NCBI GenBank assembly: GCA_007123575.1
Contig: SKKV01000260.1
Location: 1 to 11,929, forward strand
DNA: 11,929 nt
Source: Wenzhouxiangella sp.
GTDB taxonomy: Bacteria > Pseudomonadota > Gammaproteobacteria > Xanthomonadales > Wenzhouxiangellaceae
Reading direction: 5' to 3'
In this document: positions 6,499 to 11,929 of the stretch, piece by piece
How the letters are laid out: every line of letters begins with the position of its first letter
Numbering within the stretch: position 1 is the stretch's first letter
Position numbers and translations under genes: made by a program
The notes under the pieces: generated by a model
Seen by the model: the letters and a program-made list of their open reading frames with translations, nothing else
Database searches by the model: none
What the model was told of the DNA's origin: nothing

Positions 6499-7590
6499 AT
6501 GAAGAGGGATCGTGGGCGTTGGGTGGTAGAGGCCATTCGTTCGATCGAGGCGGACTTTACCCGCTCGGCTGATACTCACCTGATTCGCCTGGACATGCCG
6601 CCAGCCTGGCAGGGCTGGCAGCTATATCTGAAGGATGAGTCGATCCATCCCACCGGCAGTCTCAAGCATCGCCTGGCCCGTTCGCTGTTCCTGTACGGGC
6701 TGTGCAACGGCTGGATCGGCCCTGATACCCCGATCATCGAAGCAAGTTCCGGTTCTACCGCGGTTTCCGAGGCCTACTTTGCGCGTCTGCTGGGCTTGCG
6801 CTTTATCGCCGTGATGCCGGCGACCACCTCGCGCGAAAAGATTGCCCAGATCGAGTTTTACGGTGGCGAATGTCGCCTGGTCGAGGCCGGCAGCATCAAC
6901 GAGGAGTCACGGCACCTGGCCGATCAGATTGGCGGGCATTTCATGGACCAGTTCACCTATGCCGAACGGGCGACCGACTGGCGCGGCAACAACAACATCG
7001 CCGAGAGCCTGTTTTCGCAGATGGCGCGCGAGCCTGATCCGCACCCGCGCTGGGTGGTGGTCTCGGCTGGCACCGGCGGCACGGCCGCCACCTTGGGGCG
7101 CTACATGCGCATGCGCTGCTTTGCCGGCTGTCCGACTGAACTGTGCGTGGTCGACCCGGAACACTCGGTTTTTCACGAAGCCTACCGAAGCGGCCGTCGT
7201 GACCTGAGGCTGGCGCTGAGCTCGCGCATCGAAGGCATAGGCCGGCCCCGAGTCGAGCCCAGCTTCGTGCCCACGGTCATCGACCGCATGATCAGCGTCC
7301 CGGATGCAGCCAGCATGGCCGCGATTCGCTTTCTCGAAGGTTGGTTGGGGCGCAAGTGCGGCGGCTCGACGGGTACCAACCTGATCGGATCGGTGCAGTT
7401 GCTCAGCGAAATGCGGCGGCGCGGCGAGCGCGGAAGCGTGGTAACCCTGCTGTGCGACGGTGGCGAGCGCTACCGCGACAGCTACTACAACGATGCCTGG
7501 CTGGCCGAGCAGGGGCTGGACATTGAGCCTTGGCTGGTGGCTTTGCAGGCCTGGGCCGAGACCGGCGACTGGCAGCCACCGGCCGGGTAA
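6499..7590 (+). CDS. PLP-dependent cysteine synthase-family protein, Cds1-type L-cysteine desulfhydrase
   Basis: This 363-residue fold-type II PLP enzyme resembles the Cds1 group, which releases H2S, ammonia and pyruvate from L-cysteine. The PLP lysine is K56 in HPTGSLKHRLA, the Cds1 counterpart of GSIKDR in CysK/Cbs. The substrate loop is ASSGSTA (81-87) instead of TSGNTG, and the PLP phosphate loop is GTGGT (191-195). Other family signatures are DQFTYAERATDWRGNNNIAE, GSRIEGIGRP-like SSRIEGIGRPRVEPSF and GGSTGTN. In the pyridine-N1 motif this protein reads CDGGERY, with Gly321 where Ser or Thr is expected. ATG 6499 has AGGAA 8 nt upstream; an earlier in-frame start at 6340 would lie deep in the flavodoxin gene. 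Family placement is strong; desulfhydrase rather than synthase activity is inferred. Confidence 0.8.
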   Translation: MKRDRGRWVVEAIRSIEADFTRSADTHLIRLDMPPAWQGWQLYLKDESIHPTGSLKHRLARSLFLYGLCNGWIGPDTPIIEASSGSTAVSEAYFARLLGLRFIAVMPATTSREKIAQIEFYGGECRLVEAGSINEESRHLADQIGGHFMDQFTYAERATDWRGNNNIAESLFSQMAREPDPHPRWVVVSAGTGGTAATLGRYMRMRCFAGCPTELCVVDPEHSVFHEAYRSGRRDLRLALSSRIEGIGRPRVEPSFVPTVIDRMISVPDAASMAAIRFLEGWLGRKCGGSTGTNLIGSVQLLSEMRRRGERGSVVTLLCDGGERYRDSYYNDAWLAEQGLDIEPWLVALQAWAETGDWQPPAG

Positions 7591-7599
7591 GTCGGTCCT

Positions 7600-8985
7600 T
7601 CAGCCTTCGCGTCGGATCTGATCGCGGCGGCGCAGGTAGTTGAGCAGGTCGACGCGGGTGATCAGGCCCAGGAATCGCTCGCCGTCCATGACGATGGCGA
7701 CATGGTCGCGGTTGAAAATCGGCAGCAGGGCGTCGATGGAGGCCTTGTAGTCGACCGATTCCAGTTCGCGGACCATGGCGTTGGCCACAGGCTCAGCGAA
7801 GCGCGAATCGTCCTCAAAGACGGCCAGCAGGATGTCGGATTCATCAACGATGCCGACAATCCGTTCGCCGTCCATCACCGGCAGCTGCGAAATATCGTAG
7901 AGCATCATCCGCTTGTAGGCGTTGGCCAGCGATTCCTGGTGGCCGACGGTGACCGCATCTCGGCTGGCCATGGGGCGGGCAATGAGGTCGCGCAGGTCGC
8001 CGTGATTGCTGGTTTCGAGCAGGCCGTGATCGCGCATCCAGTGGTCGTTGTAGACCTTGGACAGGTAGCGGTTGCCGGTGTCGCAGACCATGGACAGAAC
8101 GCGCTTCGGCTCGCTCTGCTCGCGGCAGTAGCGCAGCGCAGCGGCGACCAGGGTGCCGGTTGACGAGCCGCCCATCAGCCCCTCGCGCTGCAGCAGTTCG
8201 CGTGCGGTGGCGAAGCTTTCGCGGTCGGAGATGCTGTAGGCCTTGGTAACCCGGGTGAAATCGCTGATCGAGGGCAGGAAATCTTCGCCGATGCCCTCGA
8301 CCAGCCAGCCGCCGGCATCGTCCCTGACCTTGCCGGTGGCAATGTAGTCGGCCAGGATCGAGCCTTCCGGATCGGCCAGCACCAGCTCCAGGTCCGGCGC
8401 AGCCTCGGCAAAGTAGCGCGACAGGCCGGTGACCGTGCCGCTGGAGCCAACGCCAATGACCACGGCATCCAGCTTTCCATCCATCTGCTCGAGCATTTCC
8501 GGGCCGGTGGAGGTTTCGTGGGCAAGCGGGTTGTCCGGGTTGCCGAACTGGTTGATGAAGTAGCTGCCGGGCGTTTCGCCGGCGATGCGAGCGGCCAGAT
8601 CCTGGTAGTACTCGGGGTGGCCCTTGCCGACATCGGAGCGGGTGATGACCACCTCGGCTCCCATGGCCTTGAGATTGGAGATTTTTTCCCGGCTCATCTT
8701 GTCCGGGATCACCAGAATCAGCCGGTAGCCCTTCTGGGCCGCGACCAGGGCGAGACCTAAACCGGTGTTGCCGGCCGTGCCCTCGACAATGGTCGCGCCG
8801 GGTTTGAGTTCGCCGCGGGTTTCAGCGGCTTCGATCATTTTCAAAGCGATTCGGTCCTTGATCGAGCCGCCAGGGTTATTGCTTTCCAGCTTCAGGTACA
8901 GCTCGCAGGGACCGGTATCGAGGTGGTTGACGCGCACGATCGGCGTATTGCCGATCAGCTCCAGTACGTTCTGGTAAACAGGCAT
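7600..8985 (-). CDS. cbs: Cystathionine beta-synthase with C-terminal CBS-domain pair
   Basis: This 461-residue protein condenses serine (or cysteine) with homocysteine to cystathionine, the first step of reverse transsulfuration; with cysteine as substrate it also yields H2S. The catalytic domain (about 1-330) carries PLP lysine K43 in GGSIKDR, substrate loop GTAGNTG (69-75), phosphate loop GVGSSGT (178-184), GIGEDF, GGSSTGT and the N1 motif CDTGNRY with Thr303. Two CBS motifs follow (about 335-392 and 396-453; ISQLPVMDGERIVGIVDESD and VAIVMDGERFLGLITRVD), a putative nucleotide-binding Bateman module. The length matches CBS rather than the roughly 310-residue CysK. The gene ends 9 bp from the oppositely oriented cysteine desulfhydrase, with no terminator hairpin between them. 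Confidence 0.92.
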   Translation of the reverse strand: MPVYQNVLELIGNTPIVRVNHLDTGPCELYLKLESNNPGGSIKDRIALKMIEAAETRGELKPGATIVEGTAGNTGLGLALVAAQKGYRLILVIPDKMSREKISNLKAMGAEVVITRSDVGKGHPEYYQDLAARIAGETPGSYFINQFGNPDNPLAHETSTGPEMLEQMDGKLDAVVIGVGSSGTVTGLSRYFAEAAPDLELVLADPEGSILADYIATGKVRDDAGGWLVEGIGEDFLPSISDFTRVTKAYSISDRESFATARELLQREGLMGGSSTGTLVAAALRYCREQSEPKRVLSMVCDTGNRYLSKVYNDHWMRDHGLLETSNHGDLRDLIARPMASRDAVTVGHQESLANAYKRMMLYDISQLPVMDGERIVGIVDESDILLAVFEDDSRFAEPVANAMVRELESVDYKASIDALLPIFNRDHVAIVMDGERFLGLITRVDLLNYLRRRDQIRREG

Positions 8986-9014
8986 TGTGTTGGCCGCTGA
9001 CGGTTAAGCCGGCC

Positions 9015-9043
9015 ACGATAGCCGATGGTGCGCGATCGGGCAA
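9015..9043 (-). promoter_or_regulatory. Candidate sigma-70 promoter of cbs
   Basis: On the minus strand TTGCCC (9038-9043) and TATCGT (9015-9020) are separated by 17 bp, each matching the consensus at four of six positions. Transcription would start near 9008, giving a leader of about 23 nt before the cbs ATG at 8985. It sits just downstream of the ydcH terminator, consistent with an independent transcription unit. Confidence 0.4.
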
Positions 9044-9070
9044 GTTTAGGTCTGCCAAATCGGTTTGGGG

Positions 9071-9099
9071 AAGAAAAAACCCCGGCCGGAGCCGGGGTT
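9071..9099 (-). terminator. Intrinsic terminator of the ydcH-type gene
   Basis: On the minus strand, AACCCCGGC (9099-9091) pairs with GCCGGGGTT (9086-9078) around a CCGG-type tetraloop (9087-9090). The stem runs straight into a six-T tract (9079-9074). This is a textbook GC-rich stem plus U-tract, 15 nt after the stop codon at 9114. Confidence 0.88.
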
Positions 9100-9113
9100 G
9101 GTTGCTTGGTTGG

Positions 9114-9332
9114 TCAGGCCGCCTGGGCCTGGTCCATGATGCGGGCGAGCTGGTCCTTGGTCTTGAGTTTTTCCCGCTTCATTTGCGTTAGCGCAAGGTC
9201 TTCCATCGGCGCCGTGCCGTTTTCTGCAGCGATGACGCGCTTTTCAAGTTGTTGGTGATGGTTGTACAAGCGACGGAACTCTTCGTTGACTTTCAGAAGT
9301 GCTTCCATCTGATCCTTGCGATGTTCGAACAT
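9114..9332 (-). CDS. YdcH/DUF465-family small protein
   Basis: This 72-residue protein is almost wholly helical and charged: MFEHRKDQMEALLKVNEEFR, a coiled-coil pair of heptads, and the family signature LTQMKREKLKTKDQLARIM near the C-terminus. The length is typical of DUF465. The function of the family is not established; members are small cytoplasmic proteins. An AAGGAG ribosome binding site lies upstream of ATG 9332, and the gene ends at a strong terminator. The nearest good promoter is about 200 bp upstream (9539-9567), so either the leader is long or a small ORF precedes it. Confidence 0.85.
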   Translation of the reverse strand: MFEHRKDQMEALLKVNEEFRRLYNHHQQLEKRVIAAENGTAPMEDLALTQMKREKLKTKDQLARIMDQAQAA

Positions 9333-9529
9333 GGGCTGACTCCTTGATTTTCTGGGTCAATGGTTAAAGCCTGACCGCGACCGACAGTGGGCGGTTGGCA
9401 GGGTTTCGGGCCGAGCCAAGCTGGCCCGCAATGAGGGGGAGAAGGGGGTGCCTTGGTCAGAATGCTTCCGGCATATTGGCAGGTGTGTGGGCCGGAAGCT
9501 TCGGTTGAGCCGCTGGGTTCTTCCACCAT
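9293..9529 (-). CDS. Possible small ORF ahead of the ydcH-type gene (doubtful)
   Basis: A 78-codon frame opens at ATG 9529, with AGGAG about 6 nt upstream. Its end overlaps the first 13 codons of the ydcH-type gene out of frame. The product is Pro-rich with four cysteines (C17, C34, C44, C67) and resembles no family I recognise. Third-position base use looks less GC-biased than in neighbouring genes, which argues against coding. The -10 box of the best promoter overlaps the AGGAG, so a transcript would start 2-4 nt before the ATG. It may be a leaderless small ORF, a regulatory leader, or chance. If it is not coding, 9333-9538 is simply the ydcH 5' leader. Confidence 0.25.
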   Translation of the reverse strand: MVEEPSGSTEASGPHTCQYAGSILTKAPPSPPHCGPAWLGPKPCQPPTVGRGQALTIDPENQGVSPCSNIARIRWKHF

Positions 9530-9538
9530 GATGACTCC

Positions 9539-9567
9539 TTTATACCCCTGCCGCGAGCTGACTGCAA
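9539..9567 (-). promoter_or_regulatory. Sigma-70-type promoter for the ydcH transcription unit
   Basis: On the minus strand TTGCAG (9562-9567) and TATAAA (9539-9544) are separated by exactly 17 bp, each four to five of six to consensus. The predicted start is near 9532, directly at the ATG at 9529. Both the position after the OmpA-family stop (9597) and the downstream terminator at 9071-9099 fit a monocistronic or two-ORF ydcH unit. Confidence 0.6.
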
Positions 9568-9596
9568 GGGCTCAACCATGGATCAAGTTTCCTGAT

Positions 9597-10580
9597 TCAG
9601 TCGTCGAGCAAAATGACATCGACGCGGCGGTTGCGGCTGCGCCCTTCGCTGCTGTCGTTGCTGGCAATCGGAAAATCTTCACCCATGCCGACCGTCTGCA
9701 CCCGGTCGGAATCAATGCCCATGGCGACAAGCTCGTCGCGCACGGCATCGGCGCGCCGCTGCGAGATACGCAGGTTGACGCTGGCCGGCCCGGTTGAGTC
9801 GGTGTGACCTTCAATACGGATGCGCTTGTCCGGTTCGCTCTGCAACAGCTCTACCACGTCTTCCAGGTTGCTGCGCGCAGCCGCTGCCAGGTCAGTCTGG
9901 CCGGTCTCGAACAACACGTCGCCCAGGGTGACAACAACGCCACGATCGGTCTGGCGCAATTCCATCAGTTCCAGTCGCCGGCGCAGTGAATCGGCGGCCT
10001 GGGTGGCCAGCTCGGCTTCGCGCCGGGCCAGCTCGATTTCACTGGCCTGGGCTTCGGTCAGGCGCCGGGCAGCGTCGGCCTCCTCGCGAGCTTCGCGTTC
10101 ACGCCGGGCCGCTTCCTCGCGCAGCTCTTCGGCGGTCATGGCCTGCAAGCGCGTGCGCTCGATCTCTTCCTGGGTCTGGGCGCTCAGGCGCCTGGCCTGC
10201 TCGGCCTCGGCGCGTGCCTGCTCGACTTCCATTCGGCTGGCGCGCAGCAGCAGGCGAGTCCGCTCCTCATCAATCTGTTCGATCTGGGTTCGGGCCTGGG
10301 CGCGAAAGCCTTCGGCGCGAGCAATCTCGATCCGCTTCTCAGCCAGGCGGACACGGTGATTGCGTTCTTCCTCGGTGAGTCCGTCGGCGCCGGCCTGGCG
10401 CACTGCGCGTTCCGCGTCGGCCACGGCCAGCGGCACGCGCTCGACCAGCTCGCTGTCTCCGCGCAGGCTGTCGAGGTCGGCGCGCAGGTTGTCCAGGGCG
10501 CCGTCGTCGCGGGTTTGAGCGGCACAGCCGATCAGGAACATGGCCGCAAGGCCAAGCGTCGTCAAGTTTCTCAGATTCAT
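9597..10580 (-). CDS. OmpA-family lipoprotein with DUF4398-like N-terminus and long coiled coil
   Basis: This 327-residue protein begins with a lipoprotein signal peptide ending in LIGC (lipidated Cys19). Residues about 25-90 resemble the DUF4398 region of its upstream neighbour. Residues about 95-208 are a highly charged Glu/Arg/Ala coiled coil. Residues 212-325 form an OmpA C-terminal domain (VVVTLGDVLFETG, EGHTDSTG, RISQRRADAV, NRRVDVILLD). D261 and R276 occupy the positions that bind diaminopimelate in peptidoglycan-binding OmpA domains. It probably bridges the outer membrane and peptidoglycan. It overlaps the preceding DUF4398 gene by 4 nt (ATGA), a sign of translational coupling. Confidence 0.9.
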   Translation of the reverse strand: MNLRNLTTLGLAAMFLIGCAAQTRDDGALDNLRADLDSLRGDSELVERVPLAVADAERAVRQAGADGLTEEERNHRVRLAEKRIEIARAEGFRAQARTQIEQIDEERTRLLLRASRMEVEQARAEAEQARRLSAQTQEEIERTRLQAMTAEELREEAARREREAREEADAARRLTEAQASEIELARREAELATQAADSLRRRLELMELRQTDRGVVVTLGDVLFETGQTDLAAAARSNLEDVVELLQSEPDKRIRIEGHTDSTGPASVNLRISQRRADAVRDELVAMGIDSDRVQTVGMGEDFPIASNDSSEGRSRNRRVDVILLDD

Positions 10581-10963
10581 TCCAGAAACTCCGGGCCGAA
10601 CAGCTCGACCAGATCGGATTTGAGTCGCTCCAGGTCGCGCTGGCGCTGGGCCAGGTCGGCACGGGTCAGGGCAGCCTGGGTGCGGGCCAGGGCGAGCTGA
10701 GCCTCGATTTCAGCCTCGTCCGCCAGGCGTCGAACGGCGGTGGCGTTGTTGCGTTCCATCTCGAAGCGGGCGCTGTCGAGTCGCTCGCGGGCGAAGCGCA
10801 GCTCCAGCGGCGCGTATTCGCTGGCCCCCGCGGCTTCGGCCTGGGCAATGGCGCTGCGGGCGTTGTCCAACAGGCCAGGGTCGGGCGGGGTGGTAGCGCA
10901 TCCGGCCACCAGTATGGCGGCCAGGACGGCGAAAACGAACTTGTTTTTCAGTCGACGGATCAT
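10577..10963 (-). CDS. DUF4398-domain lipoprotein
   Basis: This 128-residue protein has a positively charged start (MIRRLKNK) and a hydrophobic stretch ending in the lipobox LVAGC (lipidated Cys22). DUF4398 covers about residues 30-115: DNARSAIAQAEAAGASEYAP, LELRFARERLDSARFEMERN and RRLADEAEIEAQLA. The protein is helical and is expected in the periplasm, anchored to the outer membrane; residue +2 is Ala, so there is no Asp retention signal. It is translationally coupled to the OmpA-family gene, so the two likely work as a pair. No molecular function is known to me for DUF4398. A weak purine-rich site (GCGAGA) precedes ATG 10963. Confidence 0.88.
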   Translation of the reverse strand: MIRRLKNKFVFAVLAAILVAGCATTPPDPGLLDNARSAIAQAEAAGASEYAPLELRFARERLDSARFEMERNNATAVRRLADEAEIEAQLALARTQAALTRADLAQRQRDLERLKSDLVELFGPEFLE

Positions 10964-11018
10964 GTCTCGCGTTTCATCTTGATTCGGCAGACCCGGAGAC
11001 GTTTCGCCCCGGGATTAC

Positions 11019-11672
11019 TCAAGCGTCAGGCTGGTTTTCGGGGGCAGCCAGACGCACCGGATCCAGTGCTTCGAGATTGGTGCAAACACGGCTGATGGCC
11101 TCGAAACCGGATAGGTCACAGTTGAATCTGTGGGCATTATAGACCTGAGGCAACAGACAGCAATCGGCAATGGTCGGTTCATCGCCGTGACAGAAATCGC
11201 CGGCGCCATCAGCCAGCAGTAGCTCCACTGCGCCCAGTCCGGACTCGGTCCAGTGCCGGTACCAGGACAGTTTGTCCTCGTCGCTGGCACCCATGTCCGT
11301 GACCAGGTATTTGAGTACGCGCAAGTTGTTGAGCGGGTGAATGTCACAGGCGATCGCCGATGCAATCGCACGTACCCTGGCCCGTCCGGCGGCATCGGCC
11401 GGCATCAGGGCAGGTGCGGGATGACGTTCTTCCAGATATTCGAGCATGGCCAGGGATTGGGTAATCACCGTTTCACCGTCTACCAGCGTTGGCAGCAGTC
11501 CCTGCGGATTCAGCTTCAGATATTCAGCTGAATGCTGCTGGCCGCCGTCCTTGACCAGGTGCACCGGGCGGATGTCGTAGTCCAGACCCTTGAGATTCAG
11601 CGCCATGCGGACACGGTAGCTGGCCGACGAGCGCCAGTAGGAATAAAGGACGAGTTTGGGCTTGGTAGTCAT
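11019..11672 (-). CDS. maiA: Maleylacetoacetate isomerase (zeta-class GST)
   Basis: This 217-residue enzyme converts 4-maleylacetoacetate to 4-fumarylacetoacetate using glutathione, in tyrosine/homogentisate catabolism. The thioredoxin-like N-terminal domain carries the zeta-class active-site motif SYWRSSASYRVR (Ser15, Ser16), cis-Pro61 in GLLPTLVDG, and Gln72-Ser73 in the glutathione gamma-glutamyl contact TQSLAMLEYLEE. The helical C-terminal domain has CDIHPLNNLRVLKYL and the typical PTIADCCLLPQVYNAHRF. ATG 11672 (MTTKPK) is chosen. A TTG at 11690 in frame would start on the edge of a hairpin element and adds atypical residues. No good Shine-Dalgarno is present. It lies directly downstream of the fumarylacetoacetase gene on the same strand. 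Confidence 0.9.
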   Translation of the reverse strand: MTTKPKLVLYSYWRSSASYRVRMALNLKGLDYDIRPVHLVKDGGQQHSAEYLKLNPQGLLPTLVDGETVITQSLAMLEYLEERHPAPALMPADAAGRARVRAIASAIACDIHPLNNLRVLKYLVTDMGASDEDKLSWYRHWTESGLGAVELLLADGAGDFCHGDEPTIADCCLLPQVYNAHRFNCDLSGFEAISRVCTNLEALDPVRLAAPENQPDA

Positions 11673-11688
11673 GGCGGAATTTTGGGTC

Positions 11689-11770
11689 AAGGGTTCAGGT
11701 TTCAGCGTTCAGGTTTCAGGGGGTCCGAGCCCGATTTTCCTGAAACCTGAACCCTGAACCCTGAAACCTT
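11689..11770. repeat. Inverted-repeat element C with period-7 arms (GTTTCAG type)
   Basis: Arms 11689-11720 and 11739-11770 are reverse complements at 29 of 32 positions, with an 18-nt loop. Each arm is a run of 7-nt units (GGTTCAG, GTTTCAG, CGTTCAG, GTTTCAG). On the minus strand the element begins 9 nt after the fahA stop and ends 16 nt before the maiA ATG, so it fills nearly all of the 107-bp intergenic space of this gene pair. Confidence 0.8.
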
Positions 11771-11779
11771 TCCCAGAAC

Positions 11780-11929
11780 TCAACGCTGGTACTGCACTAC
11801 GCGCTGTTCAATCGCCCCGAAGATCGAGTCCCCATCCTTGGCCTTCATCTCGATCTTGACCGTGTCGCCGAACTGCATGAACGGGGTTTCCGGCTTGCCG
11901 TTGGCGATGATTTCGAGCATCCGCTTTTC
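11780..11929 (-). CDS. fahA: Fumarylacetoacetate hydrolase, C-terminal 49 residues (gene continues beyond window)
   Basis: The frame is open from the window edge to the stop at 11780-11782. It encodes EKRMLEIIANGKPETPFMQF, GDTVKIEMKAKDGDSIFGAI and EQRVVQYQR. This is the characteristic C-terminus of bacterial two-domain fumarylacetoacetate hydrolases (TPFMQFGDTV, IEM, SIFGAIEQ). The enzyme cleaves fumarylacetoacetate to fumarate and acetoacetate, the step after maleylacetoacetate isomerase, whose gene lies immediately downstream. The pair is the usual fahA-maiA order of the homogentisate pathway. The catalytic residues are outside the window. Confidence 0.82.
   Translation of the reverse strand, partial: EKRMLEIIANGKPETPFMQFGDTVKIEMKAKDGDSIFGAIEQRVVQYQR

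Noticed and set aside
5962..6579. Minus-strand frame of about 205 codons opposite the flavodoxin-family gene
   Set aside because: Low-complexity Pro/Arg/Ser composition, no start signals, and spans the boundary of two real plus-strand genes.
7702..8163. Plus-strand frame opposite cbs
   Set aside because: Antisense shadow; the cbs frame has full-length catalytic and CBS-domain motifs.
9820..10359. Plus-strand Arg/Ser/Ala-rich frame opposite the OmpA-family gene
   Set aside because: Composition reflects the antisense of the Glu/Arg/Ala coiled coil; no family match or ribosome binding site.
10978..11018. GC-rich CCCGGGG...CCGGG segment after maiA considered as a terminator
   Set aside because: The stem is short with mismatches and no T-tract follows on the minus strand, so read-through into the lipoprotein genes cannot be excluded.

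Overview
This is a GC-rich gammaproteobacterial chromosome segment. Gene content and protein style (a BspA-like DUF285 surface protein ending in an IFSSRFE-type tail, a DUF4398/OmpA lipoprotein pair, BlaI/M56 and FahA/MaiA) suggest a Wenzhouxiangella-like or related Xanthomonadales/Chromatiales lineage. That placement comes from recall, not from a search. No RNA gene, prophage, insertion sequence or CRISPR array is visible.

Layout. At 1-1450 (+) lies the 3' part of a secreted protein with nine exact 25-residue repeats. At 1538-2173 (+) is an XRE regulator with a membrane-embedded C-terminal half; its ribosome binding site sits inside a strong hairpin. At 2187-2270 (+) only the first 27 codons of a macro-domain (ADP-ribose deacetylase-like) gene remain. 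On the minus strand come a SIMPL-domain protein (2442-3143), an M56 membrane metallopeptidase (3402-4643) and its BlaI-type repressor (4633-5001). The last two form a translationally overlapping signalling pair, with a dyad wrapped around the -10 box of their promoter. On the plus strand follow an exported class-2-type lipase (5192-5887), a flavodoxin-family protein (5964-6422) and a Cds1-type L-cysteine desulfhydrase (6499-7590). The last converges, 9 bp apart, on a minus-strand cystathionine beta-synthase with a CBS-domain pair (7600-8985). Further minus-strand genes are a YdcH/DUF465 protein with a clear terminator (9114-9332), an OmpA-family lipoprotein (9597-10580), a DUF4398 lipoprotein (10577-10963), maleylacetoacetate isomerase (11019-11672) and the end of fumarylacetoacetase (11780-11929).

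Functional themes. MaiA and FahA perform the last two steps of tyrosine/homogentisate breakdown. Cbs and Cds1 handle the PLP chemistry linking cysteine, homocysteine, serine and H2S. The two lipoproteins probably act together at the outer membrane/peptidoglycan interface. BlaI/M56 is a proteolysis-controlled transcription switch whose sensor domain is not a penicillin-binding domain.

The most unusual structure is a set of three intergenic hairpins, at 2292-2364, 3305-3375 and 11689-11770. Their arms are built from short direct repeats (period 9, 9 and 7) and their primary sequences differ. Each begins 9-26 nt after a stop codon. They look like members of one architectural class of dispersed element; one adjoins the broken macro gene and one splits the fahA-maiA pair.
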